From Reyranella sp. (lineage in GTDB: Bacteria > Pseudomonadota > Alphaproteobacteria > Reyranellales > Reyranellaceae): DNA of 18,245 nt. The notes under the pieces were generated by a model that made no database searches, was not told where the DNA came from, and worked only from the letters and a program-made list of their open reading frames with translations. The position numbers and the translations under genes are program-made. Shown one piece after another: positions 1-7,213 of the stretch (the stretch's first letter is position 1; each line of letters starts with the position of its first letter). The DNA lies in the NCBI GenBank assembly GCA_030681635.1, contig JAUXRT010000691.1:1-18245 (forward strand), read 5' to 3'.

Positions 1-425
1 AGGTGGGTGCGCTGAAGCGCGTCATCGTGCTCGATATCGATCGCGAGGAGACCAAGACCGGGCCGCTGTTCATGGCCAATCCCGAGATCGTCGAGGCCTC
101 GGAAGAGGACGTCGTCTACGAGGAGGGTTGCCTGTCGGTGCCCGAGCACTATTCCGACGTCGCGCGGCCGTCGACGGTGCGGGTGCGCTATCTCGACCGC
201 GACGGCAAGCAGCAGGAACTGGCCTGCGAGGGGCTGCTGGCCACCTGCGTCCAGCACGAGATCGACCACCTCGATGGCGTCCTGTTCATCGACCATATCT
301 CGTCGCTGAAGCGCAACATGATCCTCCGCAAGCTGCTCAAGGCGCGGAAGGAAAAGGAGCGCGACGAGGCCGAGGGCAAGCCAGCTGCCAAGGATCAAGC
401 CAAGGATCCGGAGCACGCCCTCTAG
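1..425 (+). CDS. def: Peptide deformylase, 5' end cut off by the window
   Basis: Removes the N-terminal formyl group from nascent proteins; a cytoplasmic Fe2+/Zn2+ hydrolase. The reading frame is open at the left edge. The first bases read as the end of the GLAAPQVG-type motif 1 (the visible part is VG), followed by VIVLDI. Motif 2 is present as EEGCLSVPE with the metal-binding Cys, and motif 3 as HEIDH with the catalytic Glu and two metal-ligand His. The charged Lys/Glu/Ala-rich tail after the catalytic domain is usual for alphaproteobacterial type 1 enzymes. About 141 C-terminal codons are visible, so roughly the first 40-50 residues lie outside. The stop at 423-425 faces the convergent stop of the next gene 32 bases away. 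The usual fmt neighbour would lie outside the window and cannot be checked. All three motifs agree, so the assignment is secure. Confidence 0.96.
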   Translation, partial: VGALKRVIVLDIDREETKTGPLFMANPEIVEASEEDVVYEEGCLSVPEHYSDVARPSTVRVRYLDRDGKQQELACEGLLATCVQHEIDHLDGVLFIDHISSLKRNMILRKLLKARKEKERDEAEGKPAAKDQAKDPEHAL

Positions 426-457
426 CAGGCGCCTCCGGTCGGGGCGACGAGGGCTTC

Positions 458-1822
458 TTACTGCGCGGCGATCTTGGACGCGGCCGGCGCGAAATCCCGC
501 TCCATCTCACGGCGTATCTTCACGGCGGTCAGCGTCTCGTCCATCGCCACGTCGGCGTAGGTGAGCGACTGGCCGGCCTTGATCGGCTTCAGGAGTTTTA
601 CGTTGTGGGCGAGGCCGAGCGGCAAGCTGCCGAGCGTCGTCGATTTCTCCGACGGGAACAGCTTGCCGTAGACGGTGTAGCCGCCCTCGCCGTCCAGCAT
701 TTCGCCGGGCTTGAGGTCGCGCTTGGCGGTGGCGATCACGTCGGCATGGAAACCGATCGGGCAGCCCGTCGGCTCCTTGCGCAAGCCGATCGAAGCCACC
801 GACATGCCGACCTCCAGACCGATCAGGTGCCAGCGCTTGTACATGACGGAGTAGCGACCCGAGGGGTCGGTGCAGAGCATGTACTCTTCGAAGCAGTTCT
901 TCTGATAGTCGGTGGCGGCCTCGAACACGACCCACACGCCCTTGCGGATCTCGTAGGGAATGGCGCGGCCGTCGCGCTCCAGCGAGGAGGCGACCTCGAC
1001 CTGGCCCTTGTGGTGGAGTTGGCCACCTTCCGAGATCGGCCGCATCACGAACGGCAGGTCCTCGACCGAGCAGGGCGGGAAGGCGAGGCCATCCGGCGCC
1101 GGCGTGAGGCCGGTGGCGTTGGCGACCGCGGTGCTCTCGATGGCCGGCTTGGAGCCGTCGAGGAAGGAATTGAACATCTTGGGGTTCAAGCCGCCGCGCT
1201 TGGCCTGCTCTTCGTTGAGGCCCCAGTATTTCCAGACGGTCTCGGGCGTCGACTGCGCGAAGTGCGGCAGCCACTTGTGGCCGCGACCGGCCGCCGTCAC
1301 CTCGAAGCCCGAGGTGCGTGCCCAGTCGACCAGCTCGCAGATCAGCGCCGGCTGGTCGCCGTAGGCAAGGCTATAGATCACGCCGGCCTGGGCCGCGCGC
1401 TTGGCCAGCAGCGGCCCGCAGAAGGCGTCGGCCTCGACGGTCACCATCACCACGCTCTTGCCGTGCCTAAAAGCTTCCAGCGCATGCTCGACGGCGGCGA
1501 TCGGATCGCCCGTCGATTCCACGATGATATCGATCTCGGGATGGCTCACCAGCGCGCGCCAGTCCTCGGTGAGATAGGTGCTGCCGTGCGTGCGGGCCTC
1601 GGCGAACGAGGTTGCCCCCGTCACTTCGGGCTTCCAGCCCAGCCGCGCCAGGTTCTCGCGCGCGCGGGGCGGCGAGAGGTCGGCGATGCCCAGCAGGTGG
1701 ATGCCCGGCGTCGTCGGGATCTGCGACAGGTACATCGAGCCGAACTTCCCGGCGCCGATCACACCGATGCGCAGCGGCTTGGCTTCGGCCGCGCGGGCCA
1801 GGAGCATGCGATGGAGACTCAT
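458..1822 (-). CDS. SAF-domain NAD(P)-dependent dehydrogenase, homoserine dehydrogenase/DRL-like
   Basis: A 454-residue cytoplasmic oxidoreductase. A Rossmann motif GVIGAGKFG lies at residues 20-28. A homoserine-dehydrogenase-like middle follows, then a C-terminal SAF domain (about 363-437) containing GGYTVYGKL and LPLGLAHNVKLL. This architecture matches the group of 'predicted homoserine dehydrogenases with SAF domain', which includes Brucella DRL, an alternative 1-deoxy-D-xylulose 5-phosphate reductoisomerase. Family membership alone does not give the substrate, because most members have no assigned reaction. It is the last gene of a minus-strand set after a GntR regulator and a PhyH dioxygenase, starting 22 bases after the dioxygenase stop. 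The start at 1822 has a good GGAGGAAAC Shine-Dalgarno. The pairing with an oxygenase suggests a catabolic or tailoring role on a small molecule rather than homoserine synthesis. The family is sure, the substrate unknown. Confidence 0.85.
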   Translation of the reverse strand: MSLHRMLLARAAEAKPLRIGVIGAGKFGSMYLSQIPTTPGIHLLGIADLSPPRARENLARLGWKPEVTGATSFAEARTHGSTYLTEDWRALVSHPEIDIIVESTGDPIAAVEHALEAFRHGKSVVMVTVEADAFCGPLLAKRAAQAGVIYSLAYGDQPALICELVDWARTSGFEVTAAGRGHKWLPHFAQSTPETVWKYWGLNEEQAKRGGLNPKMFNSFLDGSKPAIESTAVANATGLTPAPDGLAFPPCSVEDLPFVMRPISEGGQLHHKGQVEVASSLERDGRAIPYEIRKGVWVVFEAATDYQKNCFEEYMLCTDPSGRYSVMYKRWHLIGLEVGMSVASIGLRKEPTGCPIGFHADVIATAKRDLKPGEMLDGEGGYTVYGKLFPSEKSTTLGSLPLGLAHNVKLLKPIKAGQSLTYADVAMDETLTAVKIRREMERDFAPAASKIAAQ

Positions 1823-1844
1823 TGTTTCCTCCGGAGTTTCCTTA

Positions 1845-2645
1845 TTATTCCGCCGCGGCTTTGCCGCGGGCGGCCCGCGTCACGCAATCGTCTTCCCAGG
1901 CGTCGAGCGGCGTGAAATCGCGATGGGCGATATAGGCCGGGCGCTTGTAGCGGGTGATGGCGTTCTGCACGGAATTGTAGGTCACATAGATGATCTGGCG
2001 GTCCCACGGCGACATGTTGGGCGGGCTGCCGTGGACCAGCGTGCCGTGGAAGAAGATCGCCGAGCCCGCGGCGCCCTTGGGGGCCACGATGCCGCCCTGA
2101 TCCACCAGCTTGGCGATGACGTCGTTGTCGATCACCCACAGCGGATACGAGGTCGTGGTGAGGTCGTGCTTGGCCTCGATCGCGCCCTTCTTGTGGCTCT
2201 TCGGGATGAAATACAGGGGCCCGTTGAACTCGTTCACCTCGTCGACGAACACCGCGAGGTTCATGGCGCGGGCCTCGGGCATGCCGTCATCGGCTTTCCA
2301 GGTGCCGTAATCCTGGTGCCACTGCCAGACGTCGCCGTCGAAGGCGGCCTTTCCGTTGATCTTGAACTGGTGGATGTAGGTCTTGTCCTTCAAGAGCTGC
2401 TCGGCCGGCTCGACGAAGCGGGGGCTGTGCACCAGCGCCTCGAACACCGGATGATAGGTGTGCACGGCGAAGGCGGTGCGGACCACGTCGCCGGTCTTCT
2501 CGCGCACGTTCTCCTCGCGACGCTGGGCGAAGACGCCGGGAATCTCCGACTTCAGGATCGCCGTCTCCTGCGGGGAAAAATAGTTCGGAAAGAACAGATA
2601 GCCGTCTTCGTCGAACTGCTTGAGCTGCTCAGAGGTGAGGTTCAT
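1845..2645 (-). CDS. Phytanoyl-CoA dioxygenase family protein, ectoine-hydroxylase-like
   Basis: A 266-residue non-heme Fe(II)/2-oxoglutarate dioxygenase that would hydroxylate a small substrate in the cytoplasm. The iron triad is visible as H110 and D112 in WHQDYGTW and H205 in GTLVHGSPPN. R216 (SPWDRQ) suits binding of the 2-oxoglutarate carboxylate. The stretch WHQDYGTWKADDGMP (109-123) closely follows the ectoine hydroxylase (EctD) signature, which has WHSDFETWHxEDGMP. The match is not full, however (SDF to QDY, E to G). The protein is also shorter than the roughly 300 residues of EctD, and no ectABC genes are nearby, so I do not call it EctD. The start at 2645 has an AAGGAGG Shine-Dalgarno seven bases upstream. 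The gene lies between the GntR regulator (34-base gap) and the SAF dehydrogenase, probably in one transcript. The family is sure, the substrate unknown. Confidence 0.88.
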   Translation of the reverse strand: MNLTSEQLKQFDEDGYLFFPNYFSPQETAILKSEIPGVFAQRREENVREKTGDVVRTAFAVHTYHPVFEALVHSPRFVEPAEQLLKDKTYIHQFKINGKAAFDGDVWQWHQDYGTWKADDGMPEARAMNLAVFVDEVNEFNGPLYFIPKSHKKGAIEAKHDLTTTSYPLWVIDNDVIAKLVDQGGIVAPKGAAGSAIFFHGTLVHGSPPNMSPWDRQIIYVTYNSVQNAITRYKRPAYIAHRDFTPLDAWEDDCVTRAARGKAAAE

Positions 2646-2679
2646 GGCGGTTCCTCCTTGCTTCGTTGTTTGCGCAGCC

Positions 2680-3351
2680 TCAGGCAGCGCGGGAAATCAC
2701 GACCTTCAGACGTCCCGTGAGAATGTCGGCCATCTGCTCGGCATGGCCGCGGCAGAGCGCCTCGGCCTCGGCCACCTGGCCGGCCTCGAGAGCGCGCAGG
2801 ATGCCCTCATGCTCGTCCCACACGCTGACGCGAAGATCCTCCTCGCTCAACGCCGCCGCCATCACCCGGCGCAGATGCTGCCAGTGCGGCTGGGCGGTTT
2901 CGCCGATCACGGGATTGCCCGAGGCCTCGTAGATGAAGAGATGGAAATCGATGTCGGCCTCGATGACCGAGGGAACGTGGCCGGTCGCCACGACGCGTCG
3001 TCCCACCTCGATGAGCTGGCGGCCGCGCTGGACAAGATGGGGCGTGTAGCGTGCCGCCGCGAGCCGGGCCGCCACGCCGTCGAGGGCCGCCCGCACGGCG
3101 TAGAGATTGCGGGCATGATCGACGTCGAGGGGCGTCACGCACACGCCCTTGCGGCCGGCATCGACCAGGAAGCCCTCACGCCGGAGCAGCATCATCGCCT
3201 GCAGCACCGGCTGGCGCGAGACGCCGAACTGCTGGGCGAGTTCCTCCTGGGTGATGCGGGCGCCCGATCTCAACTCGCCGGAGCAGATGGCGTCGAGGAC
3301 GGCGTCGTGAATACGTTCGGACAGGTCGGGTTCGGAGGCAAAAGGGCGCAT
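2680..3351 (-). CDS. GntR-family transcriptional regulator, FadR/FCD type
   Basis: A 223-residue DNA-binding regulator. The N-terminal winged helix-turn-helix (about residues 10-73) has the typical ITQEELAQQFGVSRQPVLQAM recognition region. The C-terminal all-helical FCD ligand domain covers about 79-210. Its metal/ligand residues are visible as D133-x3-H137, H181 and H203, so it probably binds a metal and a carboxylate ligand. It is the first gene of the minus-strand set with the PhyH dioxygenase and SAF dehydrogenase, and most likely controls them. A 16-bp perfect palindrome of the GTATAC class used by FCD regulators lies three bases before the ATG and overlaps the predicted -10 element, which suggests autorepression. 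No Shine-Dalgarno precedes the ATG, and the predicted transcription start coincides with it, so the message may be leaderless. The ligand is unknown. Confidence 0.93.
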   Translation of the reverse strand: MRPFASEPDLSERIHDAVLDAICSGELRSGARITQEELAQQFGVSRQPVLQAMMLLRREGFLVDAGRKGVCVTPLDVDHARNLYAVRAALDGVAARLAAARYTPHLVQRGRQLIEVGRRVVATGHVPSVIEADIDFHLFIYEASGNPVIGETAQPHWQHLRRVMAAALSEEDLRVSVWDEHEGILRALEAGQVAEAEALCRGHAEQMADILTGRLKVVISRAA

Positions 3352-3353
3352 AG

Positions 3354-3369
3354 GTTCTGTATACAGAAC
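3354..3369. promoter_or_regulatory. Perfect 16-bp palindromic operator for the GntR regulator
   Basis: GTTCTGTATACAGAAC is a perfect inverted repeat with GTATAC at its centre, the core typical of FCD-type GntR operators. It begins three bases upstream of the regulator's ATG and covers the predicted -10 hexamer, so binding would block RNA polymerase. The palindrome is read directly; its role is inferred. Confidence 0.8.
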
Positions 3370-3388
3370 ACGGTGGCCCCGGAGTCAA
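3360..3388 (-). promoter_or_regulatory. Predicted sigma70-type promoter of the GntR operon
   Basis: On the minus strand TTGACT (3388-3383) is separated by exactly 17 bases from TGTATA (3365-3360). The expected start point falls at or next to the regulator ATG (3351). The -10 element lies inside the 16-bp palindrome. Predicted from sequence only. Confidence 0.6.
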
Positions 3389-3392
3389 TCGT

Positions 3393-4427
3393 CTAGCGGA
3401 CTTTCAGGCCCTTGGCGGCAAGGACCTGTAGCGCCCGGTCGGGGTAGTCGGTGATCAGGCCGTCGATGCCGAGATCGATCAGCCGGGCCATTTCGGCCGG
3501 CGTATTGACTGTCCAGGGCACCACCTTCAGGCCGAGCGCCTGGGCTTCCTTCACGTTGCCTGCGTCGACATTGCGCCAGAAGGGCGACCAGGTGGCGCAG
3601 CCCGCGGCCTTGGCCAGCCGTGGCACCGAGCCGCCGTGCGACGCAAGGTCGAGGCCCGCCAGCCAGGGCGACGGCCGGCCGCTCGCGCGTTGCACGGTGT
3701 CGAAGTTGTTGCTCTCGATGGTGAGACAGCCGGTGGCGATCTCGGGCGCCAGCTTCTTCACTTCCAGAAGGCCGCGCCAGTCGAACGACTGGAGGGTGCT
3801 GCGCTCCGAGGCCTTGCCCTTGCGAAGGGCATCGACGGCAAGGACCGCGAACCGGGCGGGATCGACCGTGAGGTCCGGCTTGTTGGGGTCGGTCTTGATC
3901 TCGATGTTGAAGCGCACGCCGGGACCGGCCTGGGCGAAGAACTCGGCGAGGGTCGGGAAGCGCTGGCCGTCGACCGGCTTCTGTTCGGGCCATTGCTGTC
4001 CGTACTTGCTCGCCGGATTGAGGCGGCCGATGTCGTAGCCCTTGAGCTGATCGCGTGTAAGCGTGCGGATGACCGGACCCGGCGTCGCAAGCCACTGGCC
4101 GTCGGGACCGCGGGTCAGATCAGGATTGAGAAGCGGATCGTGGCTGATGATGACGACGTCGTCCTTGGTGATCGCCAGATCGGTCTCGAGCGTCGTCACC
4201 CCGAGATCGAGCGCCAGCTTGAAGCCCGCCAGCGTGTTCTCCGGCGCCAGCCCGCGGGCGCCGCGATGGCCCTGCAGGTCGAAGGCGACGGCGAGGCCCG
4301 CGCTAGCTGCCCAGATTGCGCAGGCGAGCGATGCGATCCTCGATATCGGGATGCGTGGCCAGAAGCGCCGGCGTCTTGCTGGTGAAGGTCTGCACGGGAT
4401 TGACGATGAAGAGATGTTGCGTGGCAC
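3393..4427 (-). CDS. Periplasmic glycerophosphodiester phosphodiesterase
   Basis: Hydrolyses glycerophosphodiesters to glycerol 3-phosphate and an alcohol. The GDPD motifs are in order: H54-R55-G (LQGHRGARG), E63-N64 (APENTL), E81 and D83 (LETDLA) and H96 (IISHD), with the usual ending TVNTPAEM and GLITDYPD. The first 48 residues look like a signal peptide: an RRRR basic stretch, a hydrophobic core from IASLACAIW, and an AVA-FD cleavage site. They are encoded in another frame over the last 125 bases of the upstream M48 protease gene. The start is a GTG at 4427 with a GGAG six bases before it. No other ATG, GTG, TTG or CTG start exists in this frame between it and the catalytic HRG, so the overlap seems real. 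At 344 residues it resembles periplasmic GlpQ-type enzymes. It is third in a lemA-protease-GDPD set. Confidence 0.88.
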   Translation of the reverse strand: MPRNISSSSIPCRPSPARRRRFWPRIPISRIASLACAIWAASAGLAVAFDLQGHRGARGLAPENTLAGFKLALDLGVTTLETDLAITKDDVVIISHDPLLNPDLTRGPDGQWLATPGPVIRTLTRDQLKGYDIGRLNPASKYGQQWPEQKPVDGQRFPTLAEFFAQAGPGVRFNIEIKTDPNKPDLTVDPARFAVLAVDALRKGKASERSTLQSFDWRGLLEVKKLAPEIATGCLTIESNNFDTVQRASGRPSPWLAGLDLASHGGSVPRLAKAAGCATWSPFWRNVDAGNVKEAQALGLKVVPWTVNTPAEMARLIDLGIDGLITDYPDRALQVLAAKGLKVR

Positions 4428-5241
4428 GACTCACTCCGGGGAAAGGCGCCGCCGCTTCGGCGAGCTTGCCGAGAGCCGAGATCAGCCCGTTGGGATTACG
4501 CGTGAACTGCACCGAGGTCGCATCGGCAAGATACTCGCGCTGGCGCGATACCGCCATCTGCACCGCCTTGGCGGCCAGCGGCGCCAGGATAGCCACCACG
4601 AGCAGAACGATGATCAGGAGGCCGCCGCCCGACTTGCCCTTGCTGTCGTCGCGGCGCTGCACCGATCCCCAGTTCAGGGTCCTGAGCGCCATGTCGCAGA
4701 CCAGCGCGATCAGGCCCACGGTCACGCCGACCACCACCATGTAGCGGGTGTCGAGATTGGCGAGATGGGCCATTTCGTGCGCCACGACACCCTGCAGCTC
4801 GTCGCGGCTGAGCTTGTCCAGCAGCCCGCGCGTGACGGCGATGGTGCCGTTGCCGATCCGGTTGCCGGTCGCGAAAGCATTCAGCGCCTCGGTGTCCAGC
4901 ACCATCACTTTGGGCATCGGCACACCCGACGCGATCGAGATCTCCTCGACCACATTGTAGAGCTGCGGCGCGTCAGCCTTGTCGATTTCCTTTGCGCCGG
5001 CCATGGCCAGCACCATCTTGTCGCCGACGGCGAGCGAAATCAGGCTCCACAGAACGCTCACCACCGCAAGCAGCCCGGCTGCTGCCACACCCGTCGGGCT
5101 TACGACTGAGTCACCGCCTTCGAGGACCGCCCCCAAGAGATAGCCGACGCCGGCCGCGAGCACCGTCAGGGCGGCCAGCAACAGCAGCGTGTTGCGCCGG
5201 TTCTGTTTCTGGGCGGCGACGAAGTTGGTGGTAGCGCTCAT
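4303..5241 (-). CDS. M48-family membrane zinc metalloprotease, HtpX-like
   Basis: A 312-residue inner-membrane protease presumably acting in membrane protein quality control. Two hydrophobic segments at the N-terminus (about 18-38 and 48-72) precede the catalytic domain, and two more (about 165-187 and 207-225) follow the zinc motif. H155-E-M-A-H159 is the HExxH motif, and E236 in SRQREYLAD is the third ligand. The C-terminal HPDIEDRIARLR is typical of the family, so the stop at 4303 is the natural end although the next gene's frame begins 125 bases earlier. The gene starts 19 bases after lemA. LemA next to an M48 protease is a recurrent bacterial pairing, and the two may act together at the membrane. 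Several HtpX-like paralogues exist in such genomes, so I leave the symbol blank. Confidence 0.93.
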   Translation of the reverse strand: MSATTNFVAAQKQNRRNTLLLLAALTVLAAGVGYLLGAVLEGGDSVVSPTGVAAAGLLAVVSVLWSLISLAVGDKMVLAMAGAKEIDKADAPQLYNVVEEISIASGVPMPKVMVLDTEALNAFATGNRIGNGTIAVTRGLLDKLSRDELQGVVAHEMAHLANLDTRYMVVVGVTVGLIALVCDMALRTLNWGSVQRRDDSKGKSGGGLLIIVLLVVAILAPLAAKAVQMAVSRQREYLADATSVQFTRNPNGLISALGKLAEAAAPFPGVSRATQHLFIVNPVQTFTSKTPALLATHPDIEDRIARLRNLGS

Positions 5242-5260
5242 GCCCCTCGCCTGGGCGCTC

Positions 5261-5812
5261 CTAGCGCAACGCGACCTTGGGCACTTCGCGCTCGCTCTCG
5301 GGCATGTTGAAGAGTTCGATCGGCCCGAAGCCCAGGGACGCTGCGGCGAGCACGGCCGGGAAGGTCTGGCGGCGGGTGTTATAGCTGTTCACCGAGTCGT
5401 TGTAGAACTGGCGTGCGAAGGCGATCTTGTTCTCGGTCGTCGTCAGCTCTTCCTGCAACTGTTTCACGTTGTCGTTGGCTTTGAGCTGCGGATAGTTCTC
5501 CATCAAAGCGAAGAGACCACGCGTGGCCTGCGTGAGGGCCGCTTCCGCCGGGCCGGCCTGCGCCGGGCCGTTGGCCGCCACGGCATTATTGCGGGCCTGG
5601 ACGATCTTGGTGAGCGTCTCCTGCTCGTAGCCCATCGCGTCCTTCACCACCTGCACCAGGTTGGGAATGAGATCGTGGCGGCGCTTCAACTGCACATCGA
5701 TCTGGCTCCACGCCGTCTGCGACTGGTTCCGGGTGCCGACCAGGCCGTTGTAGACGGCGATCAGCCACAGGCCGATGGCCACCAGAATGCCGACAATGAT
5801 CCAGAAACTCAT
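5261..5812 (-). CDS. lemA: LemA family membrane-anchored protein
   Basis: A 183-residue protein with one N-terminal membrane segment (about residues 3-20, WIIVGILVAIGLWLIAVYN). A coiled, helical cytoplasmic or periplasmic domain follows. The family hallmarks are VYNGLV, W-SQIDVQLKRRHDLIPNLV, and the FYNDSVNSYNT and FPAVLAA regions. The biochemical role of LemA proteins is not established. The start at 5812 is preferred over upstream in-frame starts because it has a strong GGGAGGAG Shine-Dalgarno and matches the family N-terminus directly before the membrane segment. It heads the minus-strand set with the M48 protease, 19 bases upstream of it. A 79-base region separates it from the divergent NTF2-like gene and must hold both promoters; no convincing hexamers were found there. 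Confidence 0.93.
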   Translation of the reverse strand: MSFWIIVGILVAIGLWLIAVYNGLVGTRNQSQTAWSQIDVQLKRRHDLIPNLVQVVKDAMGYEQETLTKIVQARNNAVAANGPAQAGPAEAALTQATRGLFALMENYPQLKANDNVKQLQEELTTTENKIAFARQFYNDSVNSYNTRRQTFPAVLAAASLGFGPIELFNMPESEREVPKVALR

Positions 5813-5891
5813 GTCCAGGCTCCTCCCTTGCCGGTCTCTTGCCGCGAGCGCCAGTTTAGTCATGATTGCGGCAAATCCGGGAGGAATAACG

Positions 5892-6359
5892 ATGGAAATC
5901 TCAGCGCTGCTGAAGGCCTTTTGCGCCGCCGTCGAACGCCGCGACGGCAAGGGCTTTGCCAGCCTGTTCACCGACGACGGCGTCTATCACGATGTCTTCT
6001 ACGGTGACTTCAAGGGCCGTGAAAAAATCGCCGAAATGATCGACGACTGGTTCTATCGCACGGCCGAAGAGTTCCGGTGGGAGATGCACCGGCCGGTGAG
6101 CGACGGCCGCATGCTCTACGCCTACTACACGTTCAGCTACGTCTCGAAATTGCCCGAGGCCAAAGGCAAGCGCGTCGGCTTCGAAGGCTGCTCGATGATG
6201 ACGCTCAGCGACGGCAAGATCGCCGACTATCGCGAGGTCGCCAATGTCGGCCCGGCCTTCGTCGAGCTGGGCTTCGCGCCCGAGCGCACCGCCAAGATCC
6301 TCGCTAAGGAAGGCGCCCACCTGAAGAAGCAGCCGGAGTGGAAGCGCCATCTGGCGTGA
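5892..6359 (+). CDS. NTF2-like/SnoaL-type domain protein
   Basis: A 155-residue soluble protein with the NTF2-like cone fold pattern. An early helical segment LLKAFCAAVERRDGKGFASLF is followed by TDDGVYHDVFYGDFKGREKIAEMIDDWF and then strand-rich sequence with DGKIADYREVAN. Members include ketosteroid isomerase-like and polyketide cyclase-like enzymes as well as non-catalytic binding proteins, so function cannot be given. The DYREVAN ending and the absence of an obvious catalytic Tyr/Asp pair leave enzyme activity open. The ATG at 5892 follows GGGAGGAA with suitable spacing; longer in-frame starts upstream lack this and would run into the lemA leader. Its last 56 bases overlap, on the opposite strand, the tail of the second lipoprotein gene. 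It appears to be monocistronic. Confidence 0.83.
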   Translation: MEISALLKAFCAAVERRDGKGFASLFTDDGVYHDVFYGDFKGREKIAEMIDDWFYRTAEEFRWEMHRPVSDGRMLYAYYTFSYVSKLPEAKGKRVGFEGCSMMTLSDGKIADYREVANVGPAFVELGFAPERTAKILAKEGAHLKKQPEWKRHLA

Positions 6360-6807
6360 CAGGATTCGGCGGACACTGCATGGCGCGATAGCTCAGCTGT
6401 CGCACGTCGATGCGTCCTGCCGGTCCGTCGACGACGGCGACATCCAGCAAGGCGCACCCAGACGGGTGCTCCGGTCTGAGGGCGCTGTCATATTCCCTGA
6501 TCTCCACCGGAATGCTGTAGCGGCATCCGACTGCGGCAACCTGAGCGCACAAAGGTTCCGTTGGCCATCGTCTGTTCAGTGCCTCGTACTGGGTTCGGGA
6601 TACGACGGCGAGGAAGTCCAGGACGGTCTTGAGATCGGGCTCTTTTCCTAGAGCCCGGGCGAAGGGATCGTTGCGCGGCGGAATGCTGGTGATCGTCGTT
6701 GAGCAAGACATCACAAGGCAGGGGTACAGCACTATTATGTGGCAGGAGGTCAACGTCAGAAGCAGCATCGCCGTCGCAATCAGCCGCGCCATGAGACGGA
6801 ACGTCAT
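6304..6807 (-). CDS. Small putative lipoprotein, second of a paralogous pair
   Basis: A 167-residue predicted lipoprotein of unknown function. The signal sequence ends in LTLTSC, so Cys22 would be lipidated; further Cys at 30 and 35 follow in an unusual hydrophobic stretch. The mature part shares a pattern with the upstream neighbour: IPPRNDPFARAL, then a helical segment, then C..V...GC.Y and a terminal CPP. This marks the two as tandem paralogues. The start at 6807 forms an ATGA overlap with the stop of that neighbour, implying translational coupling; a longer start at 6828 is less likely. After the shared CPP the protein continues for about 20 Ser/Pro/Ala-rich residues that overlap the opposite-strand NTF2-like gene. 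I do not recognise the family. Gene reality is supported by the lipobox, the coupling and the paralogy. Confidence 0.65.
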   Translation of the reverse strand: MTFRLMARLIATAMLLLTLTSCHIIVLYPCLVMSCSTTITSIPPRNDPFARALGKEPDLKTVLDFLAVVSRTQYEALNRRWPTEPLCAQVAAVGCRYSIPVEIREYDSALRPEHPSGCALLDVAVVDGPAGRIDVRQLSYRAMQCPPNPVTPDGASTPAASSGGRLP

Positions 6808-7211
6808 TTGGCGACCCCGGGTGGGCAAGGGACTTCCGCGCTGTTCATTCGGCTGACGACGGGCGGTCCCGGCGGACGCGCGGAGATGCGGAACTCGTTA
6901 CGCTCGCAGGTTATGTGCTTGCCCAGATCCATCGCCACAAGCACGACGTATTGGCACCCCGGCAGGGGGACGCGGTCGCATCCGTCCGGTTGAGAGGGGT
7001 TCCGCGCCTCCACCGCGTTCAACACCTCGACCGCGACGTTCATGCGCAGGAACAAGAGGTCCAGAGCTTGTGGCTGTGTAAGAGCGCGGGTCAGCGGATT
7101 GTCGCGCGGCGGCAAGCTCCAGGCGGTTTGCGGTGAGCGGTCGACGCAGGCACTCAGCACGGTGAGGAGTGCGAGGCTTCCTGAACGCAATGGCCGGGCG
7201 AGAGTGCGCAT
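6804..7211 (-). CDS. Small putative lipoprotein, first of a paralogous pair
   Basis: A 135-residue predicted lipoprotein. The basic N-terminus MRTLARPLR and hydrophobic SLALLTVLSAC give a good lipobox with Cys22. The mature domain begins with LPPRDNPLTRAL and contains C..VPLPGCQY and a terminal PCPP. All of these recur in the downstream paralogue. The paired Cys suggest disulfides in the periplasm. The stop TGA overlaps the next gene's ATG (ATGA). There is no clear Shine-Dalgarno; instead a perfect seven-pair hairpin ends two bases before the ATG. The function is unknown and I recognise no family. The gene lies 65 bases after dapD on the same strand and could be read through from it. Confidence 0.68.
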   Translation of the reverse strand: MRTLARPLRSGSLALLTVLSACVDRSPQTAWSLPPRDNPLTRALTQPQALDLLFLRMNVAVEVLNAVEARNPSQPDGCDRVPLPGCQYVVLVAMDLGKHITCERNEFRISARPPGPPVVSRMNSAEVPCPPGVAK

Positions 7212-7213
7212 AA

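Noticed and set aside
458..1822. Calling the SAF dehydrogenase homoserine dehydrogenase (hom) or DRL
   Set aside because: The SAF domain separates it from normal Hom, and the family is too diverse for a substrate call without a test.
128..1915. A long plus-strand open frame over the def end and the SAF dehydrogenase gene
   Set aside because: It is antisense to a recognised gene, has low-complexity Arg/Ala/Gly-rich translation and starts inside def. Long antisense frames are expected at this GC.
1845..2645. Calling the PhyH protein ectoine hydroxylase (ectD)
   Set aside because: The signature matches only partly, the protein is shorter, and no ectA, ectB or ectC is in the window.
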